From: Simkania negevensis
GTDB lineage: Bacteria; Chlamydiota; Chlamydiia; Chlamydiales; Simkaniaceae
NCBI GenBank assembly: GCA_016191565.1
Contig: JACPWA010000171.1
Location: 1-7,212, forward strand
DNA length: 7,212 nucleotides
Reading direction: 5' to 3'
Below the pieces are notes generated by a model, which was not told where the DNA came from, searched no databases, and was given only the letters and a program-made list of their open reading frames with translations. The translations under genes were made by a program, and so were the position numbers. Of the stretch, positions 1 through 5,967 are shown in pieces. The first letter of the stretch is position 1. The number at the start of each line of letters is the position of its first letter.

Positions 1-1
1 A

Positions 2-1072
2 GGACCAGCTTCCTCTGAGATTATTGAAGGATTTTCCTTTGTCTTAAAACATCCCATGCTACATTTTTTGCAACGTAGCGCTTTAAAACGTCGATTTTTC
101 AGAAATACTTATTACAAACACCAGGTTATGTCTCACGATGTTGAAATGCTTAAAAGGTACACTTTTCAAAAACCCTTAAGGATCCTTATATCTGGCTCTC
201 ATGGGCTTTTGGGAAGCGCTCTTTATTACTATCTGAACTTTATGGGCCATGAGGTCTATCGCTTAGAAAGAAAACAGCAAAAAACAGAAGAGAAGATTGT
301 AATGTGGGATTCTACTTCTGGAAGAGTTCAGCTTTCTGACTTAGAGAATTTTGACGCTGTGATCAACCTTTCTGGAGAAAATATAGGAAAAGGGCGATGG
401 ACGAAGAAAAAAAAAGATAAGATTTTAAAGAGCCGAGTTACAATAACAGAAAATCTAGCCTGTGCTATTTTAAAACTAAAAAGTCCTCCTAAATTATTTA
501 TCAACGCCTCTGCTGTCGGTTTTTATGGTTCGAAAGGAAATGACGCAATCCCTGAAAATAGTCCCCCAGGAAAAGGAATGTTTATTTCTGAAGTATGCCA
601 GCATTGGGAAAGGGCTGCAAGAGAATTAGAGGAGAGAGGAATCAGGGTAGTCCTTACCCGTTTTGGAGCAGTACTTAGCCCTAAAGGAGGAATGCTTAAA
701 AAATTTCTCCTCCCTTTTCAGTTAGGGCTAGGGGGAAAGATCGGGAGTGGGAAACAATTTATGAGCTGGATAACAATTGATGATCTGGTTGCTGCGGTTT
801 ACCATATTCTCATGACTTCTTCAATAAAGGGAGCAGTGAATATTGTTTCTCCTCAACCGATCAGAAATGAAGAGTTTGCTAAAGCTTTGGCTAAAAAGAT
901 AAAGAGATGGCAAGGACCTCCACTCCCCATTTTTGCTCTTAAGCTTTTTTTTGGACAGAAAGGAGAAGAGCTCTTTTTGGCTAGTATTCGGGCTTATCCA
1001 GAAAAGCTAATACAGAGTCACTTTGACTTCCATTATCCGAGTTTACAACAAGCTTTTGATCATCTCCTTTAA
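2..1072 (+). CDS. TIGR01777-family epimerase-like SDR protein, 5'-truncated, probable C-terminal half of an SRPBCC-SDR fusion
   Basis: An NAD(P)-binding atypical short-chain dehydrogenase of the TIGR01777/SDR39U1 (YfcH-like) family; substrate and pathway are unknown for the family. Counting from the ATG at 56, the nucleotide-binding loop GSHGLLG is at residues 47-53 after the strand LRILI, the family stretch NASAVGFYG is at 150-158, and the family-typical MSWITIDDLV is at 236-245. The C-terminal DUF1731-like part ends at a TAA stop. The frame has no stop back to base 2, so the ATG at 56 is probably internal. Residues 14-45 (FFRNTYYKHQVMSHDVEML, then PLRILISG) resemble the linker that joins an N-terminal SRPBCC (START-like ligand-binding) domain to the SDR domain in fused members, so the missing part is probably that domain. 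The gene is convergent with glpD and has no evident link to glycerol metabolism. Family call is firm; the fusion is inferred. Confidence 0.88.
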   Translation, partial: GPASSEIIEGFSFVLKHPMLHFLQRSALKRRFFRNTYYKHQVMSHDVEMLKRYTFQKPLRILISGSHGLLGSALYYYLNFMGHEVYRLERKQQKTEEKIVMWDSTSGRVQLSDLENFDAVINLSGENIGKGRWTKKKKDKILKSRVTITENLACAILKLKSPPKLFINASAVGFYGSKGNDAIPENSPPGKGMFISEVCQHWERAARELEERGIRVVLTRFGAVLSPKGGMLKKFLLPFQLGLGGKIGSGKQFMSWITIDDLVAAVYHILMTSSIKGAVNIVSPQPIRNEEFAKALAKKIKRWQGPPLPIFALKLFFGQKGEELFLASIRAYPEKLIQSHFDFHYPSLQQAFDHLL

Positions 1073-1098
1073 AAAGTATCGTTTTTAAGCCCTGTCTA

Positions 1099-1130
1099 AA
1101 ACTCGCCATTTTTCCAAACAAAGTGAGTTT
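1099..1130. repeat. Short inverted repeat between convergent genes, possible weak hairpin
   Basis: AAACTCGC at 1099-1106 pairs with GTGAGTTT at 1123-1130 (eight pairs, one of them G-U) around a 16-base loop, in the 77-base gap between two convergent stop codons. The location suits a bidirectional terminator, but the stem is AT-rich, the loop is long and no T-run follows on either strand, so a terminator role is doubtful. It could equally be the remnant of a dispersed repeat. Confidence 0.25.
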
Positions 1131-1149
1131 CGAAAGAAGTCTATTGTAT

Positions 1150-2706
1150 CTAGATAAAATAATGCATAGCGATTTTCTTATAGGAGTGTAGCTCTTTCTC
1201 TTCCCAATCTTGCTCCTTTTGTAGTTCTTTTCCCAGCCACTTTACTACTTTAGGGGCGATTTCAAGGCTGATTTCAGCGCCTAGAAGAAGAGAACGGGTT
1301 CTTCTGGAAAGGAGGTCATCTAAGGTTCGGGCCATTTCATGGCGGATGGCCCAAATGATCTCTGCTTTAAGGTAGGGAAGAGTAGGGTGGAGGGGTTCTT
1401 CATAGGATGGATCCTCTTTGAGGAGGGAGTGAAGTAATTGTGCATCAGAGCCATAAACACTCCAGGGGTCGAGAGGGTCAACATTTTTTGCATAGCCATG
1501 GAGTTTTAAATGCTTTGTAGAGGAAGGGATCCAGGGAATCTGATTGTTTTTTATTGCTTTATCAATTACATCCTGAGCCATTTTTCGGTAGGTAGTCCAT
1601 TTTCCCCCTGCAATGGTGATAAGACCTGAGTTTGAGGTGATGATCTCGTGATCGCGAGAAATCTGTCCTGTTTTTTTTCCATCGCTTTCTCGCACTAGGG
1701 GGCGTATTCCAGAGAAAACGGAAAGAATATCATGTCTAGTGGGGGTTTTAGTAAGATATTGTTTGGCATGGTGGAGAAGAAAATCGATTTCCTCTTCTTT
1801 TGGAAGAGGTTCTAAGTCTATTATAGATGTGTGTGAGTCGGTGGTGCCGATCAAGACCCGATTGTGCCAAGGGACCATAAAAATCACTCGTCCATCTTCA
1901 GTATGGGGGATGAGAAGGGCAGTTTCACTTTGCAAAAAACTGGCATCTAAGACGAGGTGAATCCCTTGGCTAGGCTCAATGATGGGAGGAAGGGTTTGAT
2001 CATCTAATTTTCGAATAGCATCAGAAAAAGGACCGCAAGCGTTAATCACCACTTTTGCATTGATTTCGATTTCTTTTCCTGTTTCTTGGTCTTTAGCAAC
2101 TACGCCGGTAGTTTTTTTTCCTTTTTTAAGGAGAGAGATGACTTTCATATAATTAATGAGGCAGCCCTCTAAATCAGCAGCAGTCTTGGCCAAAGTAATC
2201 GCCAGTCTAGCATCGTCAAATTGTCCATCATAATAGATGGTCCCTCCGCGGAGATCCTTGGTTTCTAGGGTAGGCATGGCTTTAATGGCTTCTTTAACCG
2301 AAAGATGTTTAGAAGGTTCGAGCCCAAGGCTTCCTGCTAAAAGATCATAGATTTTAAGGCCTACTCCATAAAAAGGGCCTTCCCACCAATGATAACTAGG
2401 CACGAAAAAAGGGAGGTGATAAATTAGATGGGGGGCGTTTTGACAGAGCAGTCCACGTTCTTTTAATGCTTCAAAAACAAGAGGGATATGCCCTTGCTGT
2501 AAATAACGTAGCCCTCCATGAATGAGTTTAGTGCTACGCGATGAGGTTCCCTTAGCAAAATCACTTTGCTCTAGGAGGAGGGTTTTAAGGCCGCGTGCTG
2601 CTGCATCTACTGCTGCACCAAGTCCAGTTGCCCCTCCTCCAATAATAAGAACATCCCAACTTCCTTTCTCTTCACTCAGAGCACCTAGCATCTCATTTCG
2701 ATTCAT
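1150..2706 (-). CDS. glpD: Aerobic glycerol-3-phosphate dehydrogenase (FAD-dependent)
   Basis: Oxidises sn-glycerol-3-phosphate to dihydroxyacetone phosphate at the cytoplasmic membrane face, passing electrons through FAD to the quinone pool. From the chosen start (518 residues, usual for the family) the FAD Rossmann loop IIGGGATGLG is at 21-30, the DAO-family signature GTSSRSTKLIHGGLRYL at 53-69, IGTTD at 286-290, SGIRPLVRES at 332-341, the FAD-contacting AGGKWTTYR at 366-374, and the C-terminal domain with HEMARTLDDLLSRRTR at 456-471. I choose the ATG at 2706 because it gives the family-typical N-terminus MNRNEML and has AGGA ten bases upstream (2717-2720); the longer reading from 2739 adds eleven residues with no good ribosome site. 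The gene lies downstream of glpK-aldC in the same direction, after a probable terminator, so it likely has its own promoter in the AT-rich 2707-2800 stretch. No convincing -35/-10 pair was picked there. All expected motifs are intact. Confidence 0.96.
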   Translation of the reverse strand: MNRNEMLGALSEEKGSWDVLIIGGGATGLGAAVDAAARGLKTLLLEQSDFAKGTSSRSTKLIHGGLRYLQQGHIPLVFEALKERGLLCQNAPHLIYHLPFFVPSYHWWEGPFYGVGLKIYDLLAGSLGLEPSKHLSVKEAIKAMPTLETKDLRGGTIYYDGQFDDARLAITLAKTAADLEGCLINYMKVISLLKKGKKTTGVVAKDQETGKEIEINAKVVINACGPFSDAIRKLDDQTLPPIIEPSQGIHLVLDASFLQSETALLIPHTEDGRVIFMVPWHNRVLIGTTDSHTSIIDLEPLPKEEEIDFLLHHAKQYLTKTPTRHDILSVFSGIRPLVRESDGKKTGQISRDHEIITSNSGLITIAGGKWTTYRKMAQDVIDKAIKNNQIPWIPSSTKHLKLHGYAKNVDPLDPWSVYGSDAQLLHSLLKEDPSYEEPLHPTLPYLKAEIIWAIRHEMARTLDDLLSRRTRSLLLGAEISLEIAPKVVKWLGKELQKEQDWEEKELHSYKKIAMHYFI

Positions 2707-2716
2707 TAAGTTTGGT

Positions 2717-2720
2717 TCCT
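2717..2720 (-). promoter_or_regulatory. Shine-Dalgarno site deciding the glpD start
   Basis: AGGA on the minus strand lies ten bases before the ATG at 2706, a slightly long but usable spacing. The in-frame ATG at 2739 has only a weak purine stretch in front of it, so this site favours the shorter protein. Confidence 0.5.
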
Positions 2721-2798
2721 GTATCAAATATACATTCACTTATATCAAGCACGATTAATACTAAATGTAAGAAATAAAATTGATGTTTTAAACTACAT

Positions 2799-2826
2799 AA
2801 AAGCTCTGCGAACCAGCGGTCGCAAA
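2799..2826 (-). terminator. Probable Rho-independent terminator of the glpK-aldC unit
   Basis: On the minus strand, 20 bases after the aldC stop, TTTGCGACC (2826-2818) pairs with GG-T-TCGCAGA (2814-2805) around the loop GCT, with one bulged T and one G-U pair. After a GC dinucleotide comes TTTT (2802-2799). A GC-rich core directly behind a gene end and followed by a T-run is what an intrinsic terminator looks like, though the T-run is short and offset by two bases. It would separate glpK-aldC from glpD. Confidence 0.55.
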
Positions 2827-2845
2827 TTTCCTTATATTTCTAATA

Positions 2846-3649
2846 TTAGGCAATTTGTAATCGTTGATTATCGGGAATTTTGATGTGCTTAAAATTGCGA
2901 TTTTTAATCGTATTCGGTATTACATGGAGCTGCGAAAAAGAGGCACTTTTAGGAAAATACATTTGCAAAACATCACAAGGCTGGAAGTAGGCTGCTCCTT
3001 CCTCTAAATTAACATCAATCACATGTCCTCCTACTTTATGATCTTTGTCAATGAAGTGGAAGTGAAATCCACCGATTCCTACTTCATCTAAATAAAAGGG
3101 AAAATAGTAGCCAATGAGAGTTCCTTCCACTTCCTTAAGGATAAAAGGATTGTGCTCTACTTCTTTTAATGATTTATAAGGAGGGGTTTGCTTAATTAAA
3201 TTGCGTAAAGAGACTTCTGGAAATTTTCCTATAATTTTAACTCCATGAGGCCTTTCCTTTTTTTTTAAAGAGAGCATCAAAGCTACGGTGAGCTTTCGAA
3301 TATTTTTTATCTTTTTAAGCTGCGTAGAAAAGGTGGGCTTAAAAAACATCACAGTAGCAAAAGGAGTTTTCTGTGTTGGTTTGACATAGTTTAGTTTTCC
3401 TTTGGGACTATCTTGATAGAATTTTCCATCGATAGCGGTCATCTCTCCATCAAGGCCATTAAAAGTTCCTATTCCAAAATCTCCTAACTTAGAGAGTTCT
3501 TCATAGGTAATATCTCCATCGTAGATCCTTTCAATAAGAGCATGGAAAGAGGAAACTTGATGCAAGGTAGAGCTCTGGCTATTTGTCTGACTAAAAAGGG
3601 AAAAGTTTAGGGAAAGGAAAAGAATTATAGCGGCTGCCTTAGCTTTCAT
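2846..3649 (-). CDS. aldC: Alpha-acetolactate decarboxylase with Sec signal peptide
   Basis: Belongs to the zinc-dependent acetolactate decarboxylase family (AlsD/BudA), which converts 2-acetolactate to acetoin and CO2. Of 267 residues, 1-20 form a signal peptide (lysines at 2 and 4, hydrophobic core, likely cleavage near S20) with no lipobox Cys, so the mature enzyme should be periplasmic or secreted, as in some Gram-positive ALDCs. Family motifs follow in order: GDFGIGTFNGLDGEM at 56-70 (E69 matches the active-site Glu), QKTPFA at 93-98, R149 with KQTPPY at 153-158, and GFHFHF...GGHV at 194-210, where H196, H198 and H209 match the three zinc ligands. The C-terminal Glu used by characterised enzymes is not obvious; the tail reads FKHIKIPDNQRLQIA. 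The start overlaps the end of glpK by 11 bases, so co-transcription and coupled translation are likely. No acetolactate synthase is visible here, so the substrate source is unknown. Confidence 0.9.
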   Translation of the reverse strand: MKAKAAAIILFLSLNFSLFSQTNSQSSTLHQVSSFHALIERIYDGDITYEELSKLGDFGIGTFNGLDGEMTAIDGKFYQDSPKGKLNYVKPTQKTPFATVMFFKPTFSTQLKKIKNIRKLTVALMLSLKKKERPHGVKIIGKFPEVSLRNLIKQTPPYKSLKEVEHNPFILKEVEGTLIGYYFPFYLDEVGIGGFHFHFIDKDHKVGGHVIDVNLEEGAAYFQPCDVLQMYFPKSASFSQLHVIPNTIKNRNFKHIKIPDNQRLQIA

Positions 3650-5135
3650 ACTGACTCCAAACTTTTATACAGGCAACAGCCTTTTGCCACTCTTTTTTTT
3701 TTGTCTCATTGATTCCTTTGGAAAGGAGGGGAGTAATCTGACTTTCTTCTTGCCAGAGACTGCTTAGCTCTTCCTTATTTTTCCAAAACTCTACAGCGAG
3801 TCCTGCTAAAAAAGAGACGCCAAGAGCAGTCATTTCCTTACATTTAGGACGGATGAGAGGAATTTGCAATTGGTCTGCTTGAATTTGCATCAGGAGGGCA
3901 TTTTCAACGGCTCCTCCATCGACCCGAAGCTGTTTAATATCAAGTCCTTTTTCCTGTTGCATAACGTCGATAATATCGGTCACCTGATGCGCAATCCCCT
4001 CTAGTGCAGCATAGGCAATATGGCAGCGGTTTGTCCCTCGTGTAATTCCAAAAAGGGTTCCTCTTGCTTTGGGCTCCCAATAGGGGGCACCTAATCCTGT
4101 AAAGGAGGGAACAAAAGTTAAACCGGCAGAATCTTTTACTTTACTTGCTAAAGCTTCAATGTCTTTTGCTGTTTCGATGATTTTTAGTTCATCACGCAAC
4201 CACTGAATGAGAGCACCTCCAATAAAAACGCTCCCTTCAAAAGCGTAATAGGTTTCTTCTTTGGTTTTATATGCTACAGTAGTGAGAAGATGGTTTTTGG
4301 AAAGGAGGGGCTCTTTTCCGATGTTTACTAGGATAAAACAACCAGTGCCGTAAGTGACTTTTCCTCCTCCTCTTGTGATGCAGCCATGTCCAAAAAGGGA
4401 AGCTTGCTGATCTCCAGCAATTCCAGCAATGGGAACTCGTGGTGAAAAAAGTTCAAGAGAAGTGCTGCCGTAAATTTCGCTAGAACTTTTCACCTCTGGT
4501 AAAATTGAGCGAGGGACCTGCAGAATTTTCAAAATCTCTTCATCCCAGTCATTTTTTTCTAAATTATAAAGAAGGGTGCGCGAAGCATTAGTAGCATCAG
4601 TAATATGGAGTTTTCCACCAGTAAGTTTCCAAATTAGCCAGGAATCAATGGTACCAAAGCAAAGTTCTCCTTGCTTAGCAAGAAGCCTCGCTCCTCTGAT
4701 ATGATCTAAAAGCCATCGGATCTTCGTTCCTGAAAAGTAGGGGTCGATAAGGAGTCCTGTTTTTTGATGAAAAATCGGTTCTAGCTGCTCTTGTTTCAGC
4801 TCATTGCAAAGTTCTGTAGTCCGTCTGTCTTGCCAAACAATAGCAGGGGCAATAGGTCTAGATGTTTTTCTCTCCCAAAGAACAGTAGTTTCCCTTTGAT
4901 TAGTGATTCCGATCCCTTTGATCTTGTTGGAGGGGGTGTGGGTATGAGCTAAGACTTCGGCGATCACAGAAACTTGGGTAGACCAGATCTCATTTGCATC
5001 ATGTTCCACCCACCCTGGTCTAGGAAAATATTGGGGGAACTCTTTTTGAGCCATTCCAACGATCTTTCCTTTACGGTCAACAAGAAGAGCGCGGCAGCTC
5101 GTAGTTCCTTGATCGATTGCTAAAATGTAGGACAT
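3639..5135 (-). CDS. glpK: Glycerol kinase
   Basis: ATP-dependent phosphorylation of glycerol to sn-glycerol-3-phosphate in the cytoplasm, trapping what GlpF lets in. The 498 residues match the FGGY-family GlpK length. Seen in order: the N-terminal phosphate loop DQGTTS at 8-13, PGWVEHD at 40-46, TNQRETTVLW at 78-87 (R81 and E82 correspond to glycerol contacts in E. coli), the FGGY region PYFSGTKIRWLLDH at 132-145, GIAGDQQASLFG at 238-249 with D242 as the likely catalytic base, TYGTGCF at 261-267, and the second signature around DGGAVENALLMQ at 406-417. The start has AAGGG six bases upstream (5142-5146). Between residues 224 and 234 it lacks both the GGTR fructose-bisphosphate loop of the E. 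coli enzyme and the His phosphorylated by HPr in enterococcal enzymes. It is the first gene of a leftward unit with aldC and diverges from glpF. Confidence 0.98.
   Translation of the reverse strand: MSYILAIDQGTTSCRALLVDRKGKIVGMAQKEFPQYFPRPGWVEHDANEIWSTQVSVIAEVLAHTHTPSNKIKGIGITNQRETTVLWERKTSRPIAPAIVWQDRRTTELCNELKQEQLEPIFHQKTGLLIDPYFSGTKIRWLLDHIRGARLLAKQGELCFGTIDSWLIWKLTGGKLHITDATNASRTLLYNLEKNDWDEEILKILQVPRSILPEVKSSSEIYGSTSLELFSPRVPIAGIAGDQQASLFGHGCITRGGGKVTYGTGCFILVNIGKEPLLSKNHLLTTVAYKTKEETYYAFEGSVFIGGALIQWLRDELKIIETAKDIEALASKVKDSAGLTFVPSFTGLGAPYWEPKARGTLFGITRGTNRCHIAYAALEGIAHQVTDIIDVMQQEKGLDIKQLRVDGGAVENALLMQIQADQLQIPLIRPKCKEMTALGVSFLAGLAVEFWKNKEELSSLWQEESQITPLLSKGINETKKKEWQKAVACIKVWSQYES
3655..3658 (-). 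promoter_or_regulatory. Shine-Dalgarno site of aldC inside glpK
   Basis: GGAG on the minus strand, five bases before the aldC ATG at 3649 and inside the last glpK codons. It fixes the aldC start and supports reinitiation or coupled translation across the 11-base overlap. Confidence 0.65.
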
Positions 5136-5141
5136 TTGGGG

Positions 5142-5146
5142 CCCTT
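5142..5146 (-). promoter_or_regulatory. Shine-Dalgarno site of glpK
   Basis: AAGGG on the minus strand, six bases before the glpK ATG at 5135. It is a good site and in clear contrast to the poor one in front of the divergent glpF. Confidence 0.55.
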
Positions 5147-5166
5147 ACCTTTTCTTTTCTCTTGAT

Positions 5167-5195
5167 TTGTACCTTTTACTGAGATCTGCTATATG
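5167..5195 (+). promoter_or_regulatory. Candidate glpF promoter (extended -10)
   Basis: TTGTAC (5167-5172), a 17-base spacer and TATATG (5190-5195), the latter preceded by TGC to give an extended -10. The transcript would begin near 5202, leaving a leader of about 20 bases. The -35 matches the sigma-70 consensus in only three of six positions, so the call rests on the -10 and the position. Confidence 0.4.
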
Positions 5196-5199
5196 TCAA
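5173..5199 (-). promoter_or_regulatory. Candidate glpK-aldC promoter overlapping that of glpF
   Basis: On the minus strand a perfect TTGACA -35 (5199-5194) is followed after 15 bases by TAAAAG (5178-5173), four of six matches to the -10 consensus. The spacing is two bases short of ideal. The -35 shares bases with the glpF -10, so the two promoters could not easily be occupied together. Confidence 0.35.
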
Positions 5200-5221
5200 T
5201 AAAAACTTATAAATTACAAAG

Positions 5222-5953
5222 ATGAGCATTTTTTTAGCAGAGTTTCTAGGTACCCTTCTTTTAATTCTTTTAGGAGATGGGGTGGTTGCTAATGTTCTCC
5301 TCAAACAGTCGAAAGGGGAAAACTCAGGCTGGATTGTGATCACTACAGGATGGGGATTTGCGGTGACAATTGCTGTCTATATAGTTGGATGGGTAAGTGG
5401 AGGACATATCAATCCTGCAGTGACCTTTGGACTTGCACTTGTTCATAAAACTCCTTGGGCCCTTGTTCCCTTTTATGTGATGGGGCAGGTACTAGGAGCT
5501 ATGGTAGGCGCTCTTTTGGTCTATCTTACTTATTATTCTCACTTTGCTAAGACGGAAAATGTCACGTATAAGTTACTTGTCTTCTGTACCAAGCCTGCCA
5601 TTGAAAAAAAGAGATGGAACTTTGTCACTGAAGCAATTGGCACTGCTGTGCTCCTTTGTGGTGTGATCGGAATTTTCAATATCCATAATGGGATTGGTTC
5701 AGGGATAGGTCCTTTTGCTGTGGGGCTTTTAGTCTTTAGCATTGGCCTTTCTCTTGGAGGTCCTACTGGCTATGCGATCAACCCTGCCCGTGATTTAGGC
5801 CCTCGGATCATGCATGCCCTTCTTCCGATCCCTGAAAAAGGTTCCTCTGAGTGGCACTATGCTTGGATTCCGATCTTTGCTCCACTAATCGGTGGGGGAA
5901 TAGGTGCTCTTCTTTATGAATATGTAATTTCTTCTTTAATTCCTTTACCTTGA
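5222..5953 (+). CDS. glpF: Glycerol uptake facilitator (aquaglyceroporin)
   Basis: A major-intrinsic-protein channel for passive entry of glycerol across the inner membrane. The 243 residues show six membrane segments (about 3-26, 36-57, 80-104, 133-154, 162-184, 213-235) and the two half-helix motifs GHINPAVTFG (61-70, NPA at 64-66) and NPARD (187-191). The Asp after NPAR is the mark of glycerol channels as opposed to water-only aquaporins. By comparison with E. coli GlpF, the selectivity filter has W44 (for W48) and R190 (for R206), with Y184 where E. coli has F200. The ATG at 5222 is the only start available, because TAA at 5210-5212 closes the frame upstream; the ribosome site is poor (ATTACAAAG). 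It diverges from glpK and is followed after 14 bases by the sensor gene, probably on one transcript. Confidence 0.97.
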   Translation: MSIFLAEFLGTLLLILLGDGVVANVLLKQSKGENSGWIVITTGWGFAVTIAVYIVGWVSGGHINPAVTFGLALVHKTPWALVPFYVMGQVLGAMVGALLVYLTYYSHFAKTENVTYKLLVFCTKPAIEKKRWNFVTEAIGTAVLLCGVIGIFNIHNGIGSGIGPFAVGLLVFSIGLSLGGPTGYAINPARDLGPRIMHALLPIPEKGSSEWHYAWIPIFAPLIGGGIGALLYEYVISSLIPLP

Positions 5954-5967
5954 GCTGAATAAAACTT

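Noticed and set aside
1099..1130. Bidirectional terminator between the SDR gene and glpD
   Set aside because: The hairpin is AT-rich with a 16-base loop and no T-run on either strand, so it was kept only as an inverted repeat.
1739..1960. Open frame on the plus strand inside glpD
   Set aside because: It lies wholly antisense to the conserved glpD coding sequence, resembles no family I recognise and has an Arg/Ser-rich composition typical of antisense reading.
2707..2739. Longer glpD reading from the ATG at 2739
   Set aside because: The extra eleven residues do not fit the family N-terminus, lack a good Shine-Dalgarno, and the better AGGA site sits inside this extension in front of the next ATG.
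2522..2758. Open frame on the plus strand over the glpD 5' end
   Set aside because: Antisense to the FAD-binding loop of glpD; its Ala/Arg/Pro-rich run is the mirror of the Gly/Ala-rich Rossmann region.
5539..5742. Open frame on the minus strand inside glpF
   Set aside because: Fully antisense to a clear aquaglyceroporin gene and without a recognisable domain or ribosome site.
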